NCBI GenBank assembly: GCA_002683735.1
Contig: NYTZ01000004.1
Coordinates: 1-6,635, forward strand
Length of the DNA stretch: 6,635 nt
Reading direction: 5' to 3'
From: Flavobacteriales bacterium
GTDB lineage: Bacteria; Bacteroidota; Bacteroidia; Flavobacteriales; UA16
Positions within the stretch are counted from its first letter, which is position 1. Every line of letters starts with the position of its first letter. The notes under the pieces are model-generated. The model was given only the letters and a program-made list of their open reading frames with translations, searched no databases and had not been told where the DNA came from. The translations under genes and the position numbers were made by a program. Shown piece by piece: positions 1-6,635 of the stretch.

Positions 1-1149
1 GTTGTAGGTGCCGTTGTTGCCGTAGATCTCGCTGAATTGGTTCAGGTCATTATCGACGGTGTAGACGTAGCAAGCGCCGTCGGTTTGGCCCCACTGGCTT
101 CCGAAGAGTCCGTCACCATAAGTGTCGGTCAAGGTGAAGCTGTAGCATCCGGTGCTGGGCACGCCCACGTATGTCTCGTATTCGGTGGTGTTGCCGTAGC
201 TGCCAGCAGCGACACTTTCGATGACGTTGCCATCGCTGTCGGAGAGCTCCCATCCGGTCTCTTCACCCCATCCGTCGGTGAGGACGTAGATGTAGAACAG
301 GGTGGTGCCTTCGGTGGCGCCGTCTACGGTGGCGAAGGTCACGTCGTTATCGGCGTTCTCGTCACCGCTCGTGATGCGGATGCTGAAGTTGGTGCTGCCG
401 TCGAACTGGTAGGTGCCCATCTGGACGTCCTCGATGCCGTAGGTGTCGAGATTGCCGTTCCAGTTGTAGCTGAGGACGCTGGCGCCGTTGATGTAGAGTT
501 CGAGGGTGGCGCTGGTGAGGTTGTCCAAACCAAGGTTCATGAGTTGGGCGCTGATGGCAGACGGGCTACCGCTGCAGGAGATGGTCTCACCGGTGTAGCT
601 CAATACGGCGGCGTCGTTGGCCTGCGTGGCGGCTGCACAGTCGGCACCAAAGAGGATGTCGGCGTGGTCTGCAGCGTTAATCTGGCCGCTTTCGCGCAGT
701 TGGCGGTTCGGGCAGATGGTGTAGATGGTGGGGTAGTAAGCACCAGCGTAATCGTCGAAGATGGAACCTCCGTCGTCGATGATCGGGTAGCCCGTGCCTT
801 CAATCCAATTGCCGGTCGTAGCCGTGCCCGTGCCTTCGAGGTCCGCGAGGGTCGTGGTGTTGTCACCTTCGATGAAGAAGACGTAAGCTTCATCCGTTCC
901 GTCGGGGCCGTAGGTTTCCCAGATTTCTTCCAAAGCGCCCGTGTTGTGGTAGTTCCAGCAGGGACCACACCAGGTGGCGGAGAAGTCGATGATGACTTTC
1001 TTGCCCTCGTCGAGGAGGCTGTAAAGGTTGTGCTCCACACCGTTGAGGTCGGTGGCGGTGAAGTCCGGAGCGATGCTACCATCCGGCAGCTGGGCTGCAG
1101 CGGAGAAGGTCAGGAGAAGCGCGGTAAGCGCGGCGTAAATGTGCTTCAT
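1..1149 (-). CDS. Secreted thioredoxin-fold (TlpA/redoxin-like) protein with beta-rich C-terminal region, 3' end cut by window edge
   Basis: The frame is open from an ATG at 1149 to the left edge: 383 codons with no stop, so the C-terminus is missing. Residues 1-20 form a signal peptide (Lys2, hydrophobic core around 6-15, likely cleavage near AAA-Q). Residues ~24-170 look like a thioredoxin/TlpA domain: APDF start at 27-30, then DFSATWCGPCW with Cys61 and Cys64 as the redox pair, and YYPTIY at 138-143 with Pro140 in the cis-proline position. An ICPNR motif (Cys146) follows. Residues ~184-262 resemble a CARDB-like beta domain. Residues ~284-350 have a Trp/Gly-rich pattern (GWELSDSDGNVI, GCYSF, DTYGDG) that I recall from secreted Bacteroidota proteins. 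A T9SS sorting domain is expected beyond the edge but is not seen. The likely role is disulfide reduction or exchange outside the cytoplasm; the substrate is unknown. Residues 105-108 and 117-120 repeat EGTG, encoded by a 12-base direct repeat. It is divergent from the 1292 gene. Confidence 0.85.
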   Translation of the reverse strand, partial: MKHIYAALTALLLTFSAAAQLPDGSIAPDFTATDLNGVEHNLYSLLDEGKKVIIDFSATWCGPCWNYHNTGALEEIWETYGPDGTDEAYVFFIEGDNTTTLADLEGTGTATTGNWIEGTGYPIIDDGGSIFDDYAGAYYPTIYTICPNRQLRESGQINAADHADILFGADCAAATQANDAAVLSYTGETISCSGSPSAISAQLMNLGLDNLTSATLELYINGASVLSYNWNGNLDTYGIEDVQMGTYQFDGSTNFSIRITSGDENADNDVTFATVDGATEGTTLFYIYVLTDGWGEETGWELSDSDGNVIESVAAGSYGNTTEYETYVGVPSTGCYSFTLTDTYGDGLFGSQWGQTDGACYVYTVDNDLNQFSEIYGNNGTYN

Positions 1150-1245
1150 TGAGCTTGGCTTGAGGTGTTGATCGATTTCAGTCCTATAGATGCGTAAGAT
1201 AGCAGGACTTCACAATTTATTCACTTTGTCGTCGTTGGGGTGGGT

Positions 1246-1260
1246 CTTGTCGGGGACAAG
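1246..1260. repeat. Perfect 15-base palindrome in the divergent intergenic region
   Basis: CTTGTC-GGG-GACAAG is a perfect 6-base inverted repeat around a 3-base centre. It lies 31 bases upstream of the start codon at 1292 and about 90 bases upstream of the divergent start at 1149. It could be an operator for a dimeric regulator, or a small hairpin. No T-run follows on either strand, so it is not a convincing terminator. The sequence is certain; the function is a guess, because a stem this short can occur by chance. Confidence 0.3.
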
Positions 1261-1279
1261 CGGCTTCCCTCCCGTGCCG

Positions 1280-1287
1280 TACCTTTG
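1280..1287 (+). promoter_or_regulatory. Candidate Bacteroidota -7 promoter element (TACCTTTG)
   Basis: TACCTTTG matches the Bacteroidota primary-sigma -7 consensus TAnnTTTG at every fixed position. No TTTG-type -33 element sits at the usual 17-23 base spacing upstream. The element ends only 4 bases before the ATG at 1292, so transcription would begin at or within a few bases of the start codon and give a leaderless or nearly leaderless mRNA. A weaker match, TCACTTTG at 1221-1228, would instead give a leader of roughly 55-60 bases. For the divergent gene I see no clear match, only AT-rich sequence around 1193-1220. Confidence 0.45.
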
Positions 1288-1291
1288 ATAT

Positions 1292-2083
1292 ATGGAGCGT
1301 TTCAATGTTCAATGGAAAGGGTTGGCCATGGCCGTTTTGGCTTGCGGTCTGGCGAATTTCACCCAAGCGCAGGAGCCCACTTTGATTGACCCGGTGGACA
1401 TCGTCGAAGGGTTGCCCACAGATGAGGCGTTGGAGGCGGAATGGTTCGTCACCAATGCTACGGAGAACCCGATGGCCCTGACCGTGTCGCGTAATGTGCT
1501 GCAGACGGTCGAGAACATGAACTTGCCCTACGAGGTTGGCGGAGCGGGGGCCTACGAGCGCTTCTGTTGGGGCGGCACCTGCTATCCTTACGGCGCAGCG
1601 TCGAGTGCCCTGAACCTAGCGCTGACTTTGGCGCCCAACGACACCACCGGCATCAATGCCTTTGGTGCAGAGGATTGGCTCATTGCGGATTACTATCCCA
1701 ACGGAGAAGTTGGCGCCACGGCCATTGAGTACTGCTTTGAGCCCACCCAGCAGGGTGTGGCGACAGTGTGCCACACCGTGATCTTTTGCACGGGAATTGA
1801 GACGGAGAACTGTGTATTGTCCGTGCCGGAAAATGCTGTGGAGCTGCAAGGGTTGGCTCCCAACCCGGTGGAAGGCTTGTCCAGCTTGACTTACCGCGCC
1901 TCTGAGGGCGGCGTGCTCCGTTTCTTGGATCTGACAGGACGCACCGTTAAATCTGTGGTGCTCGCTCCTGGTCAGGGTGCCGTTTGGGTGGACGGGGCCG
2001 ACTTCGCTCCCGGAACCTACCTCTACGCCCTCGAGGTCAACGGCCGCATCGGCCAAGCCCGCAAGTTCAACGTCGCCCGCTGA
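1292..2083 (+). CDS. Small secreted protein with CWxxxCYP motif and type A T9SS C-terminal sorting domain
   Basis: The product has 263 residues. Residues 1-26 form a signal peptide (Arg3 and Lys9, hydrophobic GLAMAVLACGLA, likely cleavage TQA-QEP). Starting at Met13 would remove the charged n-region, so the 1292 ATG is preferred. The mature middle (~27-180) is probably a beta-sandwich, with FCWGGTCYP at 91-99 and a GEVGATAIEYCFEP stretch around 137-151. I recall this pattern from uncharacterised flavobacterial secreted proteins. Mature cysteines are at 92, 97, 148, 160, 166 and 174, an even number that suits disulfides. Residues ~188-263 are a typical type A sorting domain: LAPNPVEG, then LRFLDLTGRTV, then FAPGTYLYALEVNG, ending in KFNVAR. 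It should therefore cross the outer membrane through T9SS, whose translocon gene sprA is 3 kb downstream, and be released or surface-anchored. Its molecular function is unknown. Cys18 in VLAC is a weak lipobox, so lipidation is possible but less likely. Confidence 0.85.
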   Translation: MERFNVQWKGLAMAVLACGLANFTQAQEPTLIDPVDIVEGLPTDEALEAEWFVTNATENPMALTVSRNVLQTVENMNLPYEVGGAGAYERFCWGGTCYPYGAASSALNLALTLAPNDTTGINAFGAEDWLIADYYPNGEVGATAIEYCFEPTQQGVATVCHTVIFCTGIETENCVLSVPENAVELQGLAPNPVEGLSSLTYRASEGGVLRFLDLTGRTVKSVVLAPGQGAVWVDGADFAPGTYLYALEVNGRIGQARKFNVAR

Positions 2084-2153
2084 GGCGCTCCCTCCAGCCG
2101 CAGGTTGGAAGGCCGGTTTGTGCCGTCCATCTTCGCGCCGCAACTGTCAAACG

Positions 2154-4424
2154 ATGAGCAGCATTCGCCGCAAAGAAGCGCTCGACTACCACAGCCGGGG
2201 TCGTCGGGGCAAGGTGGAGGTCATTCCCTCCAAGCCTTACAGCTCCCAGCGTGACCTGAGCCTGGCCTATTCGCCGGGCGTCGCGGAGCCCTGTCTCGAA
2301 ATCGCAAAGAACCCCGAGGACGTTTACAAGTACACGGCCAAGGGCAACTTGGTGGCGGTGATTTCCAACGGCACTGCTGTGCTGGGACTTGGGGACATTG
2401 GACCCGATGCCAGCAAGCCGGTCATGGAGGGCAAGGGGGTCTTGTTCAAAGTCTTCGCTGACCTCGATTGCTTCGACATCGAAGTGGACGCGGCCGATGT
2501 GGACACATTCGTCCAGACCGTCAAGGCCATAGCGCCCACTTTTGGTGGCATCAACCTCGAGGACATCAAGGCGCCGGAAGCCTTCGAAATTGAGCGTCGA
2601 CTTAAAGAAGAATTGGACATCCCGGTCATGCACGATGACCAGCACGGCACGGCCATCATCAGCGGTGCTGCCCTGATCAACGCCCTCGAGCTCGCCGAAA
2701 AGAAGGCGGAGGACGTGCGGCTTGTGGTCAGTGGTGCTGGCGCTTCGGCCATGGCCTGCCTCGACCTGTACATGCAGCTCGGTGTGCGCCTGGAAAACGT
2801 GGTTGTCTTCGACAGCAAGGGCCACATCCATGCAGGCCGGGAGGGCCTTGGGCCGCGTAAGCAGGCTTTGGCGCATGCCAAGACGCCGTTTGCTGACCTC
2901 GCCGACGCCTTGCAAGGGGCGGACGTGTTCCTCGGCCTGAGCCGGGGCGGACTCGTCAACGGCGACATGATTCGCGGCATGGCGGAGAAGCCCATCGTGT
3001 TTGCTTTGGCCAACCCTGACCCTGAGATTCCTTATGCAGAGGCCAAGGATGCTCGCCCTGACATCATCATGGCCACCGGCCGCAGTGACCACCCCAATCA
3101 GGTCAACAATGTGCTGGGCTTCCCCTTCATCTTCCGGGGGGCCATGGACGTCCGGGCCACGGCCATCAACGATGCGATGAAAATGGCCGCGGTCCGCGCC
3201 ATTGCGGCCTTGGCCAAGGAGAACGTGCCCGATGAGGTCAACGAGGCCTATGACCAACGCGGACTTGGGTTCGGAGTGGACTTCATCATCCCCAAGCCGA
3301 TGGATCCGCGCCTGATCACGACCGTGGCGCCGGCCGTGGCGCTTGCGGCCATGGAAAGCGGCGTCGCCCGCGAGCCCATCCGGGATTGGGACGACTACAA
3401 GCGCGTGTTGGCGAGCCGACTCGGCCAAGACAATACCCTGGTGCGGAACCTCAGCGGCCGCGCTCGCCGTCACCCCAAGCGCATCGTCTTTGCCGAAGCC
3501 GACCACTACAAAGTCCTGAAAGCCGTGGAGACGGCGCGGGACGAAGGCATCGTCGACCCCATTCTGTTGGGCAACCGCGAGCGCATCCTCTCCTTGATTG
3601 AGGAGCACCGCATCGAGTTGCCGCACGTGGACATCTTGGATCCCATGGCCCCCGAGGAGGCGGGTCGCTTGGAGGAATTCGCCAACCATCTGCTCGCCAA
3701 ACGGCAGCGGAAGGGCTTGACCCGTTCGGAAGCGCTCGGCCACATGCGCCGCCGGAGTTACTTCGGTTCGATGCTGGTCGAGACGGGCGAGGCGGATGCG
3801 GTGATCAGTGGCCTGACCCGCAACTACCGCGAGAGCTTGTTGCCACCGCTCCACATCCTCGGCCTGGCCGAGGGTGTCAAAAAGGTGGCGGGCATGTACA
3901 TCGTGCAGGCCAAAAGCGGCCCGATGTTCTTTGCGGACACCACGGTGAACCGCAACCCGACAGCCCGGGAACTGGTGGACATTACACTGCTGACTGCGGA
4001 AGCGGTGAGGGCCATGCGCATCGTCCCGCGCATTGCCATGCTCAGCTACAGCAACTTCGGCTCTGCCGGAGGTGCGGATGCCGAAAAGGTAAGGGAGGCG
4101 GTGGCCATTCTGCACGCCGAGCATCCCGATCTCATAGTGGATGGAGAAATGCAGGCCAACGTGGCGCTCAACCGGGAGTTGTCCGAGGAACTATTCCCCT
4201 TCAGCAACCTGAAGGGAAGACAGGTCAACACCTTAATCTTCCCCAATCTTGCTGCCGGCAACATCTCCTACAAGCTCATCCAGGAGATGGGGGGATTCGA
4301 GGTGGTGGGTCCGATCCTCCTCGGCCTGCGCAAACCCTTCCACATCTTGCAGATGGGCTCCAGTGTCCGTGAAATCGTCAACATGGTCCGCATCGCGGCT
4401 GTCGACGCCCAGAACAACCGATGA
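2154..4424 (+). CDS. maeB: NADP-dependent malic enzyme with C-terminal phosphotransacetylase-like regulatory domain (MaeB type)
   Basis: The product has 756 residues, the usual length for MaeB. It is a cytoplasmic enzyme that decarboxylates malate oxidatively to pyruvate and CO2, normally making NADPH. The frame is open further upstream, but the ATG at 2154 gives the family N-terminus and avoids overlap with the preceding gene. The malic domain (~15-160) has [12 protein letters not shown] with Tyr39, Lys94 in MEGKG, and metal ligands Glu136/Asp137 (NLEDIK) and Asp162 (HDDQHGTA). The nucleotide-binding domain (~165-410) has GAGASA at 194-199, DSKG at 220-223, ANPDPE at 286-291 and Asn318/Asn319. 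NADP preference is inferred from the family. Residues ~435-750 are phosphotransacetylase-like but lack that enzyme's catalytic Ser-Arg pair (Gln733-Met734 instead), consistent with an allosteric acyl-CoA-sensing role known in the family. The 70-base upstream gap shows no clear promoter, so read-through from the 1292 gene is possible. The stop overlaps the ruvA start. Confidence 0.97.
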   Translation: MSSIRRKEALDYHSRGRRGKVEVIPSKPYSSQRDLSLAYSPGVAEPCLEIAKNPEDVYKYTAKGNLVAVISNGTAVLGLGDIGPDASKPVMEGKGVLFKVFADLDCFDIEVDAADVDTFVQTVKAIAPTFGGINLEDIKAPEAFEIERRLKEELDIPVMHDDQHGTAIISGAALINALELAEKKAEDVRLVVSGAGASAMACLDLYMQLGVRLENVVVFDSKGHIHAGREGLGPRKQALAHAKTPFADLADALQGADVFLGLSRGGLVNGDMIRGMAEKPIVFALANPDPEIPYAEAKDARPDIIMATGRSDHPNQVNNVLGFPFIFRGAMDVRATAINDAMKMAAVRAIAALAKENVPDEVNEAYDQRGLGFGVDFIIPKPMDPRLITTVAPAVALAAMESGVAREPIRDWDDYKRVLASRLGQDNTLVRNLSGRARRHPKRIVFAEADHYKVLKAVETARDEGIVDPILLGNRERILSLIEEHRIELPHVDILDPMAPEEAGRLEEFANHLLAKRQRKGLTRSEALGHMRRRSYFGSMLVETGEADAVISGLTRNYRESLLPPLHILGLAEGVKKVAGMYIVQAKSGPMFFADTTVNRNPTARELVDITLLTAEAVRAMRIVPRIAMLSYSNFGSAGGADAEKVREAVAILHAEHPDLIVDGEMQANVALNRELSEELFPFSNLKGRQVNTLIFPNLAAGNISYKLIQEMGGFEVVGPILLGLRKPFHILQMGSSVREIVNMVRIAAVDAQNNR
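4421..4424 (+). other. ATGA stop/start overlap joining maeB and ruvA
   Basis: The ruvA ATG (4421-4423) and the maeB TGA (4422-4424) share bases in an ATGA junction. This is a classic arrangement for translational coupling, in which ribosomes ending maeB restart on ruvA. It shows that the two genes share a transcript. There is no strong Shine-Dalgarno sequence upstream, which is normal for Bacteroidota. Confidence 0.85.
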
Positions 4425-5044
4425 TCCATCACCTGTCCGGCAGCATCGTCGAATTGACGCCCACCCATTGCGTGGTGGAGTGCGCGGGCGTGGGCTATTT
4501 CGTCCACCTCAGCTTGAACAGCTCGAGTGCCTTCGCAGGCAAGACTGAGGGACGCGTGCTGATTCACGCCGTGTACCGAGAGGATGCGCAGCTCCTGTTC
4601 GGCTTCGCGGAAGAAACCGAGCGTCGGCTGTTCGTCATGCTTACGAGCGTCAGCGGCGTTGGTGCCCAGACGGCCCGGATGATCCTCAGTGGCCTCGGAC
4701 CCGCGGAGCTGGTGGAGGTGATCACCCGGGGAGATGTGGCCGCATTGAAAGCGGTGAAGGGCATCGGGGCCAAGACGGCCCAGCGCATCCTCGTGGACCT
4801 ACAGGATAAGATGGGCAAGGACCCCGCTTTCGAGGGCGGCTTGTCACGGAGTACCGGTGGCGTCGGAGCGGGTGCAGGCAAAGAATTCCCTGCCGGAGAC
4901 AATACCGGCCGTTCCGATGCGTTGGGCGCCCTGTGCAACCTCGGATTTGACCGCCGCCGCGTAGAGACCGTCCTCGACAAACTCATCGCAGAAGGCATGG
5001 ACTCGGTGGAGGATTTGGTCCGGGCTGCATTGAAACGACTTTGA
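4421..5044 (+). CDS. ruvA: Holliday junction branch migration complex subunit RuvA
   Basis: The product has 207 residues, a normal RuvA length. RuvA tetramers bind four-way DNA junctions and load the RuvB motor for branch migration; RuvC then resolves the junction. Neither ruvB nor ruvC is in the window. Domain I (~1-63) is the OB fold, with VGYFV and the acidic pin Glu54-Asp55 in YREDAQLLFGF, equivalent to E55/D56 in E. coli. Domain II (~64-135) has two helix-hairpin-helix motifs: SGVGAQTARMIL (78-89) and KGIGAKTAQRIL (113-124). A flexible Gly-rich linker (~136-162) leads to domain III (~163-207), the RuvB-binding helical bundle, with ALCNLGFDRRRVE at 169-181. The start is firm: [11 protein letters not shown] matches the family N-terminus. 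sprA follows after 17 bases, so the two are probably cotranscribed. Confidence 0.98.
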   Translation: MIHHLSGSIVELTPTHCVVECAGVGYFVHLSLNSSSAFAGKTEGRVLIHAVYREDAQLLFGFAEETERRLFVMLTSVSGVGAQTARMILSGLGPAELVEVITRGDVAALKAVKGIGAKTAQRILVDLQDKMGKDPAFEGGLSRSTGGVGAGAGKEFPAGDNTGRSDALGALCNLGFDRRRVETVLDKLIAEGMDSVEDLVRAALKRL

Positions 5045-5061
5045 CCGACCCCCTGCTGATC

Positions 5062-6635
5062 ATGAAAGCCAAGCCGGCCTTCTCGCCATGGACCTCTTCC
5101 CCGTCGTTGACGGCAGAAGGATGGCGTCGCATCCTCTGGATGTTGTGGTTCCTGCTGGTGGCCGTGGCTGCTGCGTCGGCCCAAACGGGAGCGGATACGT
5201 TGGAATTGCCCCTGCCACATGGGGAGGACGTCCCCGGTCCGGTGGAAGTGCCGGGCGGTGTGAGCCTCGGTTTCCCCGATGTGGTCCAGTACGGGGTCGA
5301 TTACGACGAGACCACCGGTCAATACATCGTCCGTCAGCGACTCGGAGACACCCTGGATTTCCGGAACCCGACCCACCTCACCCTCGACGAATTCCTCGAG
5401 TACAACATCGATGAGAACCTCAGCGAGTTCTGGATGGAGATGCAGGATGAAATCGATGAGGAGGAACGCGGATTCGCCCCGAAACTCACCATCGATTCCG
5501 AGATATTCGAGACCATCTTCGGGTCCAACGAAATTGAAATCCGCCCGCAAGGATCCGCCGAACTCAACTTCGGCGTGCGGTACAGCAAGACTGAGAACCC
5601 CCGCCTCGCCGAGCGGGACCGGGCCATCACCACGTTTGACTTCGACCAGCGCATCCAGCTGTCCATAGATGGCAGCATCGGCGAGAAGATCAATCTGGGA
5701 ACGAACTACAACACTGAGGCCACCTTTGACTTCGAGAACCAGATGAACATCGGGTTCCAGGGCGAGGAGGATGACATCCTGAAGAACATCGAGGCGGGCA
5801 ACATCAGTATGCCGCTTCAGAGCACCCTCATCCAAGGCAGTCAATCGCTGTTTGGAACCAAGCTCGAAACTCAGTGGGGCAAGGTGTACAACACCACGGT
5901 GTTCAGCCAGCAAAAAGGGGAGCGTAAGGAAATCGAAGTTCAAGGCGGTGCCCAAACGCAGGAGTTTGACATCCGGGCCGATGATTACGAGGCCAACCGC
6001 CACTATTTCCTCTCCACCTATTTCCGAAACCGGTACGACAACGCCATGCAAAGCCTGCCGGTGGTGAATTCCGGCGCACGCATCACCCGGATCGAAGTCT
6101 ACGTGGTCAATACGCAGGCCAACACGCAGGACGTTCGGAACGTGATCGCCTTCACGGACATCGGTGAACACCCCGATTACCTGTCGAGTGACCTCCCCGT
6201 CGCGGACCTCACGGATGATCCTGGATTGGGCATCAACCTCAACAAGGCCCCGAGCAACTTCAACAATGACATCTTCCTCGACATGACGGGGAATCCGGAT
6301 GTCATCGGATTCAGCGGTGCCGGTGCGGCCATTGCCTCCTTCACGGGGCAGAACGGACAGCCGATATACAGTCAGGGTATTCACTACGAGCGGGTCGGAA
6401 ATGCCCGTCGTCTGGCCCAGACCGAGTTCACCTACAACGACCGCCTTGGGTTCATCAGCCTGCGACAGTCTTTGAACAACGCGGAGGTGCTGGCCGTGGC
6501 GTACGAGTACACCCTCGAAGGGGAGACTTATCAGGTCGGCACGCTCAGCCAGGATGGATATGCGGCTCCGAATGCGCTCATCCTAAAGATGCTCAAGAGC
6601 TCCGTGACGCGTGTCGAGCTCGAGAATGGTGATCC
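5062..6635 (+). CDS. sprA: T9SS outer-membrane translocon SprA (Sov), N-terminal part, cut by window edge
   Basis: The frame is open from the ATG at 5062 to the right edge: 524 codons plus 2 bases, no stop. SprA proteins are usually well over 2,000 residues, so about a fifth to a quarter is present. SprA is the giant outer-membrane beta-barrel through which T9SS substrates leave the periplasm; in gliding species it also exports the SprB adhesins. Residues 1-40 are a long signal peptide (Arg22-Arg23, hydrophobic ILWMLWFLLVAVAAA, cleavage near ASA-Q). In-frame Met27 would leave no positive charge, so 5062 is preferred. Recognisable SprA stretches are LNFGVRYSKTENP (169-181), GTNYNTEATFDFENQ (213-227), IEAGNISMPLQ (243-253) followed by QSLFG, YFRNRYDNAM (320-329), LGFISLRQSLNN (462-473) and LKMLKSS (508-514). 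It follows ruvA by 17 bases without a Shine-Dalgarno sequence. Having one complete and one possible T9SS cargo upstream fits its role. Confidence 0.96.
   Translation, partial: MKAKPAFSPWTSSPSLTAEGWRRILWMLWFLLVAVAAASAQTGADTLELPLPHGEDVPGPVEVPGGVSLGFPDVVQYGVDYDETTGQYIVRQRLGDTLDFRNPTHLTLDEFLEYNIDENLSEFWMEMQDEIDEEERGFAPKLTIDSEIFETIFGSNEIEIRPQGSAELNFGVRYSKTENPRLAERDRAITTFDFDQRIQLSIDGSIGEKINLGTNYNTEATFDFENQMNIGFQGEEDDILKNIEAGNISMPLQSTLIQGSQSLFGTKLETQWGKVYNTTVFSQQKGERKEIEVQGGAQTQEFDIRADDYEANRHYFLSTYFRNRYDNAMQSLPVVNSGARITRIEVYVVNTQANTQDVRNVIAFTDIGEHPDYLSSDLPVADLTDDPGLGINLNKAPSNFNNDIFLDMTGNPDVIGFSGAGAAIASFTGQNGQPIYSQGIHYERVGNARRLAQTEFTYNDRLGFISLRQSLNNAEVLAVAYEYTLEGETYQVGTLSQDGYAAPNALILKMLKSSVTRVELENGD

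Noticed and set aside
790..837. 12-base direct repeat GCCCGTGCCTTC at 790-801 and 826-837
   Set aside because: The copies are 36 bases apart, in frame, and simply encode EGTG twice in the thioredoxin-fold protein. No array or mobile element is implied.
37..1152. Long plus-strand open frame (371 codons) rich in Val, Gly and Ala
   Set aside because: It is antisense to the thioredoxin-fold gene, whose signal peptide, WCGPC motif and cis-proline are clear. The frame has no recognisable motif and is a by-product of GC-rich third positions.
1308..1347. Lipobox-like VLAC in the signal peptide of the 1292-2083 product
   Set aside because: Leu at -2 is atypical, and the downstream TQA-QEP site together with the T9SS sorting domain fits ordinary signal peptidase I cleavage better.
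2090..2125. Imperfect hairpin (CCCTCCA paired with TGGAAGG) after the 1292-2083 gene, considered as a terminator
   Set aside because: The stem is only 7 pairs with one mismatch and no T-run follows, so it does not support a terminator call.
1977..2153. 59-codon upstream extension of maeB
   Set aside because: The extension is out of frame within the end of the 1292-2083 gene, is Pro/Ser/Ala-rich, and precedes the conserved MaeB N-terminus that begins at 2154.
2067..4124. 685-codon minus-strand open frame opposite maeB
   Set aside because: maeB on the plus strand has all family motifs over this span. The antisense translation is His/Arg/Val-rich with no known domain.
5088..5414. Alternative plus-strand frame over the start of sprA
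   Set aside because: The frame starting at 5062 gives a signal peptide followed by continuous SprA sequence to the window edge. The 5088 frame has no such features.
4564..6384. 606-codon minus-strand open frame opposite ruvA and sprA
   Set aside because: It spans two well-supported plus-strand genes, and its translation shows no domain.

Overview
The window reads as a piece of a GC-rich Bacteroidota chromosome, most likely from the order Flavobacteriales. The evidence is the start of sprA (a type IX secretion and gliding protein confined to this phylum), a protein ending in a type A T9SS sorting domain, a Bacteroidota-type promoter element (TAnnTTTG), and starts without clear Shine-Dalgarno sequences. 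By eye GC is roughly 60%, high for the group and concentrated at third codon positions. That bias leaves several very long but spurious open frames antisense to the real genes. I cannot name a genus.

Layout. Positions 1-1149 (minus strand) hold most of a secreted thioredoxin-fold protein with a WCGPC active site; its 3' end lies beyond the left edge. A 142-base divergent intergenic region (1150-1291) carries a good -7 promoter element for the rightward gene and a perfect 15-base palindrome. Positions 1292-2083 (plus) encode a small cysteine-containing secreted protein with a C-terminal T9SS sorting domain. After a 70-base gap come three tightly packed plus-strand genes: maeB (2154-4424, malic enzyme with a fused phosphotransacetylase-like domain), ruvA (4421-5044, Holliday-junction binding subunit, overlapping maeB by 4 bases) and sprA (5062 to the right edge, the N-terminal ~524 residues of the T9SS outer-membrane translocon). 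Gene density is high. I see no RNA genes, insertion sequences, CRISPR arrays or phage genes.

How the genes fit together. The maeB-ruvA-sprA spacing implies one transcript joining carbon metabolism, recombination and protein secretion; from general knowledge this arrangement recurs in flavobacteria and is not a new system. The 1292-2083 protein is a predicted T9SS substrate. The leftmost protein is probably also exported and perhaps secreted by T9SS, but its C-terminus is not visible. The most interesting loose ends are the possible redox link between the divergent thioredoxin-like protein and its six-cysteine neighbour, the promoter placed almost on top of the 1292 start codon, and the loss of catalytic residues in the phosphotransacetylase-like half of MaeB. 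I found no convincing previously undescribed system here.
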